Source: Methanoregula sp.
GTDB taxonomy: Archaea > Halobacteriota > Methanomicrobia > Methanomicrobiales > Methanospirillaceae
Assembly (NCBI GenBank): GCA_026625165.1
Contig: CP112999.1
Location: 1,240,001-1,304,000, forward strand
Reading direction: 5' to 3'
DNA length: 64,000 nucleotides
Shown: one piece after another, positions 24,905-34,775 of the stretch
How positions within the stretch are numbered: the stretch's first letter is position 1
How the letters are laid out: each line of letters starts with the position of its first letter
Position numbers and translations under genes: made by a program
The notes under the pieces: model-generated
What the model was told of the DNA's origin: nothing
What the model saw: only the letters and a program-made list of their open reading frames with translations
The model's database searches: none

Positions 24905-27900
24905 TCACTGCTCCTTCACCGGGATACTGATATGGTAAACTGCCCCTGCTCCGGTCCGGTCAAGCATGATCGTGCCGAAAAGCTGCTCAACAAGGATATT
25001 AACCAGCCGCAGGCCCAGCGTGGATGAGGTCGTAGCATCAAATTCTTCCGGCACTCCGACACCGTCATCGGCGAGGGTAATCTCGAGCCGGCCTTCTATC
25101 TCCCGTGCCTCGATCTTTATTGTGCCTTTCCGGTCACCGGGGAATGCATGTTTTAACGCGTTACTCACCAGCTCGTTCATGACGAGCCCCAGCGGGATGG
25201 CGGTGTTGATGTCCAGCATGATATTCCGGCCTTTGATTTCGAGTTTTATCCTGCCCGGGCTCAAGCCGTAGAACGAAACCTGCGAGTTGGCAAGCGAGGA
25301 TAGGTAACTGACAAACTCGATGTGGGCAAGGTCCATCCCTGTGTACAGCTTCTCGTGCACCATCGACATCGCCCGGATGCGCTGGGTGCTCCCCTTTAAC
25401 GCTGCAATGACCTTCGGGTCGGTGATCGTGCGGGACTGCAGGTTTAAAAGCGAGATGAGGATCTGGAGGTTGTTTTTCACCCGGTGGTGGACTTCCCGCA
25501 GGAGAACGACCTTCTCGTCAAGCGATGCGTTCAGCTCTTCAGTCCGGATCTTCACTTTCTGTTCGAGTTCCTCGTTGAACTGTTTCAGCAGAGCTTCGAC
25601 TTTCTTCCGTTCCGTGATATCCCGGACAACCCCGAGCATCACCTTCGTTCCCTGGATAGTAACGACATGGGTGTTGATTTCTACAGGGATGATAGTGCCG
25701 TCCTTGGCCCGGTACTCAGTCTCGAATCGTGCAGTGCCGGTTGTTCGTTGTGCTTCAAGGATTTTTTCAACAGGCGGGTTATGGTATTCCGTAGCGATAT
25801 CGAGCGGGGTTTTTGCAAGCATCTCTTCCTTGGTATATCCCAGCATCCGGTAAGTGACATCGTTGACCTCAGTGAATCTGCCGGGTGTCCCGTCATCCCT
25901 GATCGCGTGGATGTGGATCGCATCGGTGGTATTGTTGAATATATCGCGGAACTTCTGCTCGCTCTGCAGGATCGCGGCTTCTGCTTTTTTCCGTTCTGTG
26001 ATGTCCCGTACAATTGACAGGAACACTGTTTTTCCAAGAAGGGTAATTTTGTGAGCATTGATCTCAACCGGAACAAGTATCCCGTCTTTTCTCCGGTGTT
26101 CTGTCTCAAATGTTGCACGACCGGAGGTATGTAATTCCCGCATTATTTCATCGAAGGGCCGGCTAAAGTAATCCGTGTCGATTTTAAGTGGGCTGAGCTG
26201 GAGCATTTCTTCCTTGGTGTAAAGAACCATCCGGCAGGCAACATCATTAAGATCGAGAAACCTGCCGGGAAGCCCGTTGTCCAGAAGCTCCACGATCTCA
26301 ATCGCATCGTTTGCATTGTCAAATATTTCACGGAATTTCCGCTCGCTCTCCCGCAGGGCTTCTTCCGATCTCCGTCTCTGGAGATTTCCCCACACCCCCT
26401 GCATCAGGAGCGTCAGACGGGTCACATCGGCTTCGTCGTAATCTGACGGCTTGTTGGCAACCGCTGCAACTATCACGACCTTCCCGTCATCAAGTATCGG
26501 GAGCGAGAGGAACCGCGTGATCCTGACATGCCCTTCCGGCAGTCCTTTCTTGCCGGGATGGGGGGTAGCATAATCATTGACAATTTTCGGCGTGCGTGTC
26601 CGAACGGCATCCGCCCAGATGCCGGCTTTTTCAATGGGGAAATGGATGGGGGATGCAGCAACCCTGCAGTCCTGCATGGTTGACTTCGACCACGAGATGA
26701 TATCCATCACTGATTCGTCCGGTATCATTGTCCCGATGAATGCGAGCGTGCTCCCGGTCATCCGGCAGGCTGCCTCCATGACATATCCGGATAACTCCGT
26801 TTCGCTGACACCCCGCATCTCGGAGACCTTCACCAGTGTCTCGAACCGCTCGCGTGTCAGCCGTTCTTCCTCCTCCATTTTTTTCCGGGCCGTGATGTCA
26901 AGGTACGTCCCCAGTACCCCGATAATTTCATCATTGGCATCCCGCAGCGGGACTTTGCTTGTCAGGAGGTGGATCTTCTCTCCTGTAGGGGTCGTCTGAG
27001 GCTCCTCGAAGAGGAGTTTTACCTTTCCGGTCTCGATCACGTTGCGGTCGTCCCCCCGGTAGAGCTCGGCCTGGTCCCGCCAGCCCATCGCGTAATCGTC
27101 CTTCCCGATGATGTCCTCAGGCCTCTCAAAACCGGCATCGAGAGCAAACGGGGTATTGCAGCCGAGATAGACGAGGTTTTTATCTTTCCAGAAGACACGG
27201 ACGGTGATGCTGTTGATTACAGCTTCAAGGAGCTGGCGGGACTCGTGCAGCGCTTCCTCCGCCTGCTTGCGGGCGGTGATATCCAGCGAGTACCCGATCA
27301 TGCCGACAGGCGTTCCGGTCTGATCCTTTAAAAGCGAGAGGGAGAGGTGAATATAAAAGATCTCTCCGGTTTTTCTTCGCACGCGTACTTCAACCTCATG
27401 GGATCCTTTTTCCCTGAGAGGGGCTATGACATCGTAACTCAGCACATCCTGTTCATCGTCCGGGTAGATGAACGAGATATTCCTGCCAAGGGATTCTTGT
27501 TGGGTATACCCGTACAGCCGTTCAGCGCCCTTGTTCCAGCTTGTCACCATGCCTTCCAGATCCGTAGTGATGATGGAATCATGGGCCTGATCGATAACCT
27601 CGGCCTGATGGCGCAGTTCCTCTTCCGCCTTTTTACGCTCGGTAATATCCCTTCCAATCACCTGCATACCCGAGAAAATGCCATCTTTTATGATCGGGGA
27701 TCCGAATAATTCCATGATAGCATAACTGCCGTCTTTTTTCCGGATACGTATCACAAGCAACTCTGAATTGTCGTTTCCCTCCATATTTTTCCGGACAAGT
27801 TCATAGACAGAACCCAGATCATCGGGATGTACGAGATCCCCCGGCGTTTTCCCTATGACTTCATCGGGATTATATCCAAGAATTTTTTCAACGGATGGGG

Positions 27901-28915
27901 CGATATACGTCGTCCTGCCTTTATCGTCCGTAAGCATGATGATGTCCGAACTGCGTTCGGCAACGCCACGGAACTTCTCCTCGCTCTCCCGCAGGGCCTC
28001 TTCTATCCGTTTACGGTTCGTGATGTCGGTAAGGAACAGCGTGAGTCCGATGACATTGCCGTTCTCATCAGTGATCGGGTTGTAGATATCCTCATACCAC
28101 AGGCGTTCGAGTGCAGAATCCCCATATGCTTCGGTAACCGTGAATGATTCCCCGACCAGTGCGCGATCAAAATTGGTAACTGCCTTTTTCCGGTCTTCCG
28201 GACTCCGTATGTAATCGAGCATGCTGTTCCCGAGAGCGATATCAACTCCCCAGATCCGTTTCATCGTCCTGTGGTGGTTATTATTAAACGCAATATACCG
28301 GTACTGCCGGTCGAGGGCGAAGATCACAACCTCTTTCGGGCTCTCAACCACTCCATGTAAAACCGAATATGACCTCTCCAGTGCCTCTTCAGCCTGTTTG
28401 CGCTCGGTGATGTCTGTATGGGCTGAGATCCAGACGCTCCCGAATTCGGGATGTTCGAACGTGGATACAACTGCAAGACACCAGAATGTCGTGCCGTCTT
28501 TTTTGATGTTTTTGACTTCCCCTCTCCATTCGCCTGTTTCATCGAGGGCTTTCATAATCTCATCAGCAGTATCCCGGGGGCTCATTTTTTCTTCGGGAGC
28601 ATTGACGACAGAGACATGTTTACCGATTAACTCCCCTTCTTCGTAACCGAACATCATTTCAAATTTGGAATTTGCATACACGATCACGCCATCGCGGGCC
28701 CGGATCAGGTAAACACCTTCTGCAATGGTTTCGAAGATCTGGTTCTTGAGGCGGAGCGCCTGTCGCTCACCTGCCGGGAGATCAAACGCTTTCCCATTGC
28801 CCCGGCTGCGGACAGAAAGTACGGCCCGGCAAACAGTTCTGCTACAATTGCGGGACCCGCCTCCAGTAGCCCGGTCTTTTACATTAAGGAGAGATGATGA
28901 ACCCAGCCATCTCAA
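24905..28915 (-). CDS. Large sensor histidine kinase with seven PAS domains and a GAF domain
   Basis: 1336 residues. About five PAS/PAC modules span residues 50-690 (repeated DITERKxAEEAL junctions), a GAF domain lies at about 690-865, and two more PAS modules at 865-1115. The kinase core follows: REVHHRVKNNLQILISLLNL (HisKA_2-type His box) and a HATPase with MNELVSNALKHAFPGD and DDGVGVPEE. There is no membrane segment, so it is probably cytoplasmic. The reading frame can only begin at a TTG (28915), and the first 45 residues look unnatural (Arg/Gly/Ser-rich). The true start is therefore uncertain and the N-terminus may be eroded. Confidence 0.85.
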   Translation of the reverse strand: MRWLGSSSLLNVKDRATGGGSRNCSRTVCRAVLSVRSRGNGKAFDLPAGERQALRLKNQIFETIAEGVYLIRARDGVIVYANSKFEMMFGYEEGELIGKHVSVVNAPEEKMSPRDTADEIMKALDETGEWRGEVKNIKKDGTTFWCLAVVSTFEHPEFGSVWISAHTDITERKQAEEALERSYSVLHGVVESPKEVVIFALDRQYRYIAFNNNHHRTMKRIWGVDIALGNSMLDYIRSPEDRKKAVTNFDRALVGESFTVTEAYGDSALERLWYEDIYNPITDENGNVIGLTLFLTDITNRKRIEEALRESEEKFRGVAERSSDIIMLTDDKGRTTYIAPSVEKILGYNPDEVIGKTPGDLVHPDDLGSVYELVRKNMEGNDNSELLVIRIRKKDGSYAIMELFGSPIIKDGIFSGMQVIGRDITERKKAEEELRHQAEVIDQAHDSIITTDLEGMVTSWNKGAERLYGYTQQESLGRNISFIYPDDEQDVLSYDVIAPLREKGSHEVEVRVRRKTGEIFYIHLSLSLLKDQTGTPVGMIGYSLDITARKQAEEALHESRQLLEAVINSITVRVFWKDKNLVYLGCNTPFALDAGFERPEDIIGKDDYAMGWRDQAELYRGDDRNVIETGKVKLLFEEPQTTPTGEKIHLLTSKVPLRDANDEIIGVLGTYLDITARKKMEEEERLTRERFETLVKVSEMRGVSETELSGYVMEAACRMTGSTLAFIGTMIPDESVMDIISWSKSTMQDCRVAASPIHFPIEKAGIWADAVRTRTPKIVNDYATPHPGKKGLPEGHVRITRFLSLPILDDGKVVIVAAVANKPSDYDEADVTRLTLLMQGVWGNLQRRRSEEALRESERKFREIFDNANDAIEIVELLDNGLPGRFLDLNDVACRMVLYTKEEMLQLSPLKIDTDYFSRPFDEIMRELHTSGRATFETEHRRKDGILVPVEINAHKITLLGKTVFLSIVRDITERKKAEAAILQSEQKFRDIFNNTTDAIHIHAIRDDGTPGRFTEVNDVTYRMLGYTKEEMLAKTPLDIATEYHNPPVEKILEAQRTTGTARFETEYRAKDGTIIPVEINTHVVTIQGTKVMLGVVRDITERKKVEALLKQFNEELEQKVKIRTEELNASLDEKVVLLREVHHRVKNNLQILISLLNLQSRTITDPKVIAALKGSTQRIRAMSMVHEKLYTGMDLAHIEFVSYLSSLANSQVSFYGLSPGRIKLEIKGRNIMLDINTAIPLGLVMNELVSNALKHAFPGDRKGTIKIEAREIEGRLEITLADDGVGVPEEFDATTSSTLGLRLVNILVEQLFGTIMLDRTGAGAVYHISIPVKEQ

Positions 28916-29105
28916 TTTTTTTTTATCGCAAAAAAAATTTTAAAAAAAATTTCATTTCCAAAATTTTTTAGCTCAATAAAATCCCACGGCCAAAAATTTC
29001 CCGGAAATTTTTTATAAAAAAAAAGAGCACGGGAATTTTTATTGAGGTGAAAAACCAGTCACTAACCGCTGACGTATCAGGACTCCGGGGGGTAAGTAAA
29101 AATTC

Positions 29106-29849
29106 ATGGAGGTCCATACACCTGATGAAAGGGTATACAGTATGGCCGATCACTACGGATATGCCGGTCTCCTGCCGGTCGCGCTTCTCTTAATTGTCTG
29201 CCTGTATCCGGTCATGTTTGCCATGCCGGTGTCGGCGGCCGATGTGGAGATCGATGCAGAAATGGGAGACATTGTCACGATCAGCGGGGTATCCTATGTC
29301 AGCGACACAATGTACCTGTTCCTCACCGGCCCGGGCCTTCCCTCAAACGGCGTGATGCTGACCAGTCCCACCCGGCGGGCAGACCAGGGCGAGTTCAACA
29401 CCGTTGACGTTGCCAGCGACCAGACATGGTCCTTCCGGTGGGACACCAGCCGGGTATCCTCCTACCTCGACCCCGGGACTTACACTGTTTACGCCACGAG
29501 CGAGCCGGTTGACAAGGCACACCTTGGCGGTTCGGGCTCGTATAAAACCGTTGATGTCTGGCTCAAGGACCCGGATATCCCGAAGGGATCGTCAGGCGCA
29601 AAGGCATCATATACCCTCAACCCGGAGAAACTCTCGTCCAAATCGACCGTGGTGCCGACGCTTGTCTTCACGTCTGCCACACCTTCACCCACGCCAGAGA
29701 CCGTGATGACGACGGTTCCACCAGCCCCACAGACAACGGCAACGACCGCCCCCACAAAGGCCGCACTCCTGCCGGTAACCTCCCTGCTGGCGGTACTGGT
29801 GTGCATGGCATTCGTCCTGTTACGGAAGCGGACGGGCAATGGGAAATAA
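29106..29849 (+). CDS. Secreted DUF3821-type surface protein
   Basis: 247 residues. A signal peptide (cleavage likely after PVSAADV, about residue 45) leads into a beta domain with VSDTMYLFLTGPGLPSNGVM and SYLDPGTYTVYATSEPVDKA. A Thr/Pro-rich linker, one C-terminal membrane helix and the tail LLRKRTGNGK follow. This arrangement matches DUF3821 proteins, which I know mainly from Methanomicrobiales. It would be anchored on the cell surface by the last helix. Another in-frame ATG, at 29142, would give a shorter signal peptide. Confidence 0.75.
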   Translation: MEVHTPDERVYSMADHYGYAGLLPVALLLIVCLYPVMFAMPVSAADVEIDAEMGDIVTISGVSYVSDTMYLFLTGPGLPSNGVMLTSPTRRADQGEFNTVDVASDQTWSFRWDTSRVSSYLDPGTYTVYATSEPVDKAHLGGSGSYKTVDVWLKDPDIPKGSSGAKASYTLNPEKLSSKSTVVPTLVFTSATPSPTPETVMTTVPPAPQTTATTAPTKAALLPVTSLLAVLVCMAFVLLRKRTGNGK

Positions 29850-30130
29850 ACCGGTAATAAAAAAATTTGGTTCTGATAAGTTGTCGGTTGATAGGTAATT
29901 ATTTACAAGAGCAAAAAATTTTGATAACCCGTTTACTTATCAGCACCGACCTGACAACCAGTGCAGTAAGAACCCGTAATTCCCCCCATCAAAAAACCAG
30001 ATTACGATCCAAATGCTGGTTCCGGCAATCCTTGAATAAAATGAAGACGAGACACGTTTTCGTCATTGAAGTTTTCTAGAGAGCAAAATTTTTAAAAGAG
30101 AATTTATATTTTCAATTTCAATCATGGTAT

Positions 30131-30361
30131 GTGACAAGTATAAAAGATTTAACATTTATTTTTAGTTCGGTGGCGTTTGCATGTTCCCTGTTTTATACAG
30201 GTTGGGAAAATCTAACTGTTACTTATCCATTATGCATCGTTCAAAGCTCTCTTTGTGGGGCACAGGTTTCCAGGATAATAGGATTTACCTTAGTTGAAAT
30301 TTTTGCGTACCTAGGGTTTTGTATTTTATTACAATATGGAACAGGGACTCGTAATAATTAA
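30131..30361 (+). CDS. Possible small membrane protein
   Basis: A GTG at 30131 opens 76 codons with two hydrophobic segments (LTFIFSSVAFACSLFYTGW and IGFTLVEIFAYLGFCILL). An AT-rich stretch with TTTATATTTTC lies just upstream and could be a TATA box. Composition is AT-rich, unlike the core genes. No family is recognised and start and reality are uncertain. The 280 bases before it (29850-30130) hold nothing else I can identify. Confidence 0.4.
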   Translation: MTSIKDLTFIFSSVAFACSLFYTGWENLTVTYPLCIVQSSLCGAQVSRIIGFTLVEIFAYLGFCILLQYGTGTRNN

Positions 30362-30699
30362 AATAATAAACTCTTGAGTGGAGGGGGTGCGGTCTTTGGT
30401 TCTCCGACGGGAGCATGTTCCCGGAAGGCAATCCCGGGGCTGAAAATATGTCTTATTCCGGAAAAACCAAGTCTTATTCGTCAAAAAATGGTGATTTTTT
30501 ACACAGTGTACCGACGGTAGTTTAAAATGTCCTTTTAGGTTCTTTCCAGCGGCCGAACGGGTGCAGGATCAGGTTGCAGGACGTTGAAATGATAGGAACC
30601 ATTGTTTTTGCCCTTATTCCGGAGATTTCCACCGACGGACACCGACGAGGATTTTGGGTATAGGTCAGGCGGGCGTCTGACAACCCATACGTACTGGGA

Positions 30700-30925
30700 T
30701 CTGCAAAAAGCCCGGGAGAGAGCAGTACTTTCCCGGACTGCACTCTCCGACGGTGATACGATTCGAGGACTGCCCATTTTACTGGTCCGGCGGCCAGGTT
30801 TTTGCATAATGCGGCCATGTTTTTGTAGTTTCGAGGAATTTTATCTACGGGAAGGACCGGCCAGGTATGGCCACGTTCCAACCGATGATAATTCTTAACG
30901 TGGCCTGCAGGACGCTGGAAGAAAA
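30700..30925. repeat. Dispersed repeat S, copy 1
   Basis: About 225 bases, non-coding, align with 42985-43265. Shared blocks include GCAGTACTTT/GAAGTACTTT, CTCCGACGGTG, CGGCCATGTTTTTGTAGTTT, GAGGAATTTTATC, ATGGCCACGTTCCA and AATAATTCTTAACG. The rest of the gap 30362-31072 holds no recognised gene. GGTTCTCCGACGG at 30399-30411 recurs at 34538-34550. Confidence 0.7.
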
Positions 30926-31072
30926 AGAATCCCTCTTTTCGGGCTGCGGATATGAAAATCCTGTCGTCAGGTACCATCGGGGAGTCTTGAAAGAGTGTGC
31001 GGCTGGGCAGGACGAAGTGCTATGAGGGACTCCTCCTTTATTTCATATTAAGCGGGCGAATGACGGGACAGA

Positions 31073-31447
31073 TTATTTTACGAATTCGACGTCCGGCAAA
31101 TCTTCAAATTCCCGGTCACCGGTCAGGAAGGGGATGGCGAGCGATTCCGCAACGGAATATCCCACGCAGTCGATGAGCGAGAACTTGCGTCCCTGCCGTG
31201 CATAGAGCCTGCGCATCCGGGCTGCCCGCAGGTAATCGCGGTCACCGGGATGGTAGAGCCGCATCCCGTGCCGGACCTGCGAACAGATCTCCTGCGCAGT
31301 ATCCGGGTAGTCGCGGAAAGCAGCATAAGCGAATTCACAGAGGTTGAACTCTGTAGTCACGAGTACCGCATCTTTGTATGGGAGATAGTCCGGTGAGCCT
31401 TTGAGAAACTCGATGATTGCATAGGTGTCGGCAAAAAAAGTCGCCAT
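31073..31447 (-). CDS. vapC: VapC-family PIN-domain toxin
   Basis: 124 residues from the ATG at 31447. The four acidic residues of the PIN ribonuclease site are in place: FFADTYAIIEF, TTEFNLCEFAY, FSLIDCVGYSVAE and FLTGDREFEDL. VapC toxins cut tRNA or rRNA when released from VapB. The antitoxin gene lies directly upstream with a seven-base gap, the normal order. The pair sits in the repeat-rich accessory island. Confidence 0.88.
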   Translation of the reverse strand: MATFFADTYAIIEFLKGSPDYLPYKDAVLVTTEFNLCEFAYAAFRDYPDTAQEICSQVRHGMRLYHPGDRDYLRAARMRRLYARQGRKFSLIDCVGYSVAESLAIPFLTGDREFEDLPDVEFVK

Positions 31448-31454
31448 GATCGAT

Positions 31455-31652
31455 TCAGTCTTTGAGTTCGTCGCTGAGTGCCTGGCTGTCAACCGTCCAG
31501 CCTGAAAGAAGCCCGAAGAGTCCTTTTTTGGGGCGGCGTGCCTTTGCCTTTTTCCCGGCTTTGTGATCCGGCATTGCGCCTGATACCGGCCGGACCTGAT
31601 GATGGACTGACGATGGTAGCATAGTATACTGATCCATAGGTGTCTGATGCAT
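31455..31652 (-). CDS. vapB: VapB-like antitoxin
   Basis: About 65 residues, ending in LLSGWTVDSQALSDELKD, the C-terminal toxin-binding type seen in archaeal VapB proteins. The central part is very basic (KAGKKAKARRPKKGLFG), which may bind DNA or RNA. The N-terminal start is uncertain, since a second ATG lies five codons in. The call rests largely on its position before vapC. Confidence 0.65.
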   Translation of the reverse strand: MHQTPMDQYTMLPSSVHHQVRPVSGAMPDHKAGKKAKARRPKKGLFGLLSGWTVDSQALSDELKD

Positions 31653-31747
31653 TAATTGTATCTCCTGATGTCAGAAGTTGCGGCAAAAAAAAGGAATGCA
31701 GGATGCAGCGGGTCAACTACTATTTCTGTCGCAGGGTTCCCCCGGCC

Positions 31748-32068
31748 TTACCCCTTCATCACCGGCTTCCACAGGCCGATGCCGTTTTCTTCGGTATCCC
31801 GGATGATGGCGACAAGCCCGACACCATTTATCTCAGTCCTCGGCATCAGGATCTTGCCGCCCAGATTCTCCACCTTCGCGATTACCTTGTCGATGTCCTC
31901 GACCAGCACGAAGTTTTTGATATTCTCGGTCATCTGCCGCCTATACATTCCGCCCCGGTTCATCGTGCCTTCCTGTGCCGGCCCGGTGCTGATGTCCTGG
32001 TACTGCAACGCTGCTGCACTCGCAGGGTCGAGGGAATTGTTCGGTTCGATCTTCCACCCAACGAGAAT
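31748..32068 (-). pseudogene. Glyoxalase/VOC-family remnant, N-terminus lost
   Basis: The minus strand encodes LVGWKIEPNNSLDPASAAAL, continues through DIDKVIAKVENLGGKILMPRTE and ends IIRDTEENGIGLWKPV. This is the C-terminal part of a vicinal-oxygen-chelate (glyoxalase-like) domain, with the expected last Glu-containing strand. Upstream, a frame change occurs near 32066. The remaining N-terminal half is absent and replaced by a fragment of an aMBF1 gene in the opposite direction. It is probably not functional. Confidence 0.65.
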
Positions 32069-32073
32069 ATACG

Positions 32074-32202
32074 GGAAAACTCGAAAAGGCGCTCGGCATC
32101 CGGCTCCTCGAATCCGTTGCCATTGATGAGGAGAAGAAGGGAAAAGACGTGCTCACCGTGAAACTTTGCGATGTCATGATCATAAGGAATGTGAAGAATT
32201 AC
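32074..32202 (+). pseudogene. 3' fragment of an aMBF1 gene
   Basis: The plus strand encodes GKLEKALGIRLLESVAID and then TVKLCDVMIIRNVKN, which aligns with the end of the complete aMBF1 protein at 24047-24553 ([17 protein letters not shown] and [12 protein letters not shown]). No N-terminal part, start or stop at the expected place is present. It abuts the broken VOC gene head on, so two unrelated gene ends have been joined by a rearrangement. Confidence 0.75.
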
Positions 32203-32271
32203 CTTCTTTCCTCCCCTGTTTTCCTGCTGGAGTGCCGGGTAAAAAATTCGATGAAGGATTCTTTTTTCAGA

Positions 32272-34254
32272 TCAGGGGGCGGGGCTGCGCTTTGCGAAGT
32301 ACCGGGTAAGAGCGCCTTTCGCCCCGTCCACGTACTCGTCCATCCATGAATCGTCGGTTTCCAAAAAACCCGACCAGCCCTTCTTCTTCTGTTTCTTAAG
32401 CTCGGCTTCGCGTGCGCGGAACCGGTAGTGGTCGTAGACATCGAGGACATGGACGGCATACGCCTGCGCAAGCGCCATATCCCCCTGTACGATGACAAGG
32501 TTCTCGTCATTGCAGTACGATGCCCGGAACCCGAGGTTATGGCTGCCGAGGATGACCGTGCAGTCTGGCGAGAGCGGATCGATGACAACGATCTTGTCGT
32601 GGATGATCGCGCCAACGCTCCCATACGCGGTCTGCTGCTCCATTCCGAAATCCCCAAAGAGTTCATTATCCTCGATCCGGGACCCCCGGACAACCAAGAC
32701 ATTGCCTTCCGTAAATGTGCGGGGGGAATCAGAATCGTCCTTGCCTTCATCGCCGCTGTCACTGCCCTTCCCTTTGTAATTCGGCATCGCCATAGAGCTC
32801 GAGACCGCGCCGGTGACAATCAGCTTCCCGTCTTTCCGTCCGATGTCAATCGCTTCGGAGATGATAGAGTCGTTCCCGCGCTGGGAGGGGTAGTAGGCGA
32901 GGAAGAGGATAGCGTCCTTTGCCAGTCTCATGAGTCGGTACACGTCTTCAAGATCGGGGGGCGTCTTTTTCCCCACTGATACCGGTTGCATGTTGGGCGA
33001 GAACCAGACCCTGACACTTTTCCCATCTCCTTCTTCCACGTTTGCCGGGATTTCGTTGGACTTACGGAAAGGCTTGCCTTGGTAGTTCTTTTTCATCTCT
33101 GCGCTGAGGGGATCCGGCAGGGGGAGCTTATCGTTGTCCAGCCGTTCCCAGTAGGCAAGGTACGCCGCGGCCACTGCATCGTCCTCGATTACGATGGCGT
33201 TGTTGGACTGTCCCGCGATCCCCGAGAATGTCCAGTTCGTGCTGCCAGTAAGGACGGAACGCGGGCCGCCACCCGGCGGGACGTGGACAACGAATTTGTT
33301 GTGGCCGATGTGTCCGGAGTTGTTGAACATCCGGTGCTGGATATCGGCGTGTTCATCGATCAGTTTTTGCCGTGCGGGGGCGTTTCTCTCGTCCCACTTT
33401 TTCTTGCTCACCCCGGTGTTTGCGAGGATGAGGTGGATCCGGTCCGTGTTCGTAACAAGCAGGTCGATAAGCTCCTCGTCTTCGAGCTCATACAGCGCGA
33501 GGTAGAATTCGCCGGGTCTTTCAAAGAACTCGTGCAGCAGGGGCAGCACATCACCGGCAAGGTACTTCCGGTGCGGGTCCTTGGGATTCTGGATTTTGTG
33601 TAAAAGCTCGTTCGGCTCGATCTTCCCGTCTTCCAGAAGCACGTTCTTCAGCCATTGTGCGGCAAGAATCCCGTTCGTGAACGTTGACCGGAACTTCCCG
33701 CGCCGGCTCGACACGAGGACCGGGTTTGTCGATACTGCCGGGCCAAGGTAGCCGAGCGGGCGCGGCTCGCCCTCGTACTCCTGTGCCGTGATCAGGATGA
33801 CCTTGCCATCCGCACCTTTCTCGGGTTTCCCGTCCTTGTCCTTTTTGGACACTGTTACAGTCGCGGGCGTTGGATCGGGTGCAGGTTCAAGGCCGGGTTT
33901 CAGGTCCCCTATGGGCCGGATCTCGTACCGGACGTACGCTTCAGCCGGCCGGACTTTCAGGTTGTCGCGTTTCTTCCGTACCGTAAGGTCACGCCACGAA
34001 GTCTTCTGGATAGGCCACGTGCCGGTGTCTTGGGCGATCCAGTGAGGGTTACGCTGGCCTTCGAATGCTACCCACGCCGCACACCGAACCCGGTCCTCAG
34101 TGCCATCGGCCTTAGTCGCAACCGTCCCGTCCGGATTGAGATACACCCGTGTCACGTCAAAGCCGAGGCAGCCGTCGATCTTCCCGTCCACGTCCCACGC
34201 GATGAATACAACCTCGTTGTTCGCGTACGCGTTTGCCGATACTATCCCTGCCAT
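32272..34254 (-). CDS. Phospholipase D-superfamily protein, large two-HKD type
   Basis: About 660 residues. Two phospholipase D-type active-site motifs are seen: GHNKFVVHV with GSTNWTFSG in the middle, and IHDKIVVID with GSHNLGFRAS near the C-terminus. Both have HxK and the following Ser/Asn, as in PLD nucleases and phosphodiesterases. The N-terminal roughly 200 residues are beta-rich and unfamiliar. The ATG at 34254 is preferred because GGGAGGT lies six bases upstream. It has no signal peptide. It could be a nuclease acting in genome defence or DNA repair; the substrate is unknown. Confidence 0.8.
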   Translation of the reverse strand: MAGIVSANAYANNEVVFIAWDVDGKIDGCLGFDVTRVYLNPDGTVATKADGTEDRVRCAAWVAFEGQRNPHWIAQDTGTWPIQKTSWRDLTVRKKRDNLKVRPAEAYVRYEIRPIGDLKPGLEPAPDPTPATVTVSKKDKDGKPEKGADGKVILITAQEYEGEPRPLGYLGPAVSTNPVLVSSRRGKFRSTFTNGILAAQWLKNVLLEDGKIEPNELLHKIQNPKDPHRKYLAGDVLPLLHEFFERPGEFYLALYELEDEELIDLLVTNTDRIHLILANTGVSKKKWDERNAPARQKLIDEHADIQHRMFNNSGHIGHNKFVVHVPPGGGPRSVLTGSTNWTFSGIAGQSNNAIVIEDDAVAAAYLAYWERLDNDKLPLPDPLSAEMKKNYQGKPFRKSNEIPANVEEGDGKSVRVWFSPNMQPVSVGKKTPPDLEDVYRLMRLAKDAILFLAYYPSQRGNDSIISEAIDIGRKDGKLIVTGAVSSSMAMPNYKGKGSDSGDEGKDDSDSPRTFTEGNVLVVRGSRIEDNELFGDFGMEQQTAYGSVGAIIHDKIVVIDPLSPDCTVILGSHNLGFRASYCNDENLVIVQGDMALAQAYAVHVLDVYDHYRFRAREAELKKQKKKGWSGFLETDDSWMDEYVDGAKGALTRYFAKRSPAP

Positions 34255-34338
34255 GCGCAGACCTCCCGCAGGCACATCGCGTGGCCGGGCATTCCTGACC
34301 TGTTGATCCTGTCCGTTGCCATGATCGGTTCTCCCCAC

Positions 34339-34775
34339 CGGCCGTATGGCCGGTTCTAATAATATACATTATATTTAATACTGATTCTTTTTACTTTGTC
34401 GCAGGGATATAGTTTTTGCGTGGCCGGGCCGTAATGGCCGGACCGTAGAACGGTGAAGTGTGGGCAAACCACCGTTTCCTGTGGAGACCGTATGACAGCC
34501 TAAGAGCGATGCATTGTTCCGGGCGGATGCGATCTTTGGTTCTCCGACGGTAACCGCGATCCAGAACTTGGGAGTTTACAGGGTGCGGACACGGGTACCG
34601 ACACTATTTCAGCGAAAACCGACACGGTTATTTTTCGAAGTCCGCGATACGCCGTCCGTTTGGCTGGAATCGGCATCCGGCAGCTTCCAGAAAATACCTC
34701 GAGGTAATTGTTATCACCACGAATCACTACCTATTTATAAAAAAAGGAAGAGTTTAATAAAATGGCAGTGTGATC
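34339..34775. other. Gene-free region before the hydrolase gene
   Basis: No gene is recognised. CTATTTATAAAAA at 34731-34743 is a good TATA candidate for the hydrolase at 34776. GATCTTTGGTTCTCCGACGG at 34531-34550 repeats almost exactly at 30392-30411. CCGACGG motifs occur in several of the island's repeats. Confidence 0.5.

Noticed and set aside
30522-30977. Minus-strand ORF in the gap around repeat S1
   Set aside because: It lies over a dispersed non-coding repeat and the corresponding frame is not kept in S2.
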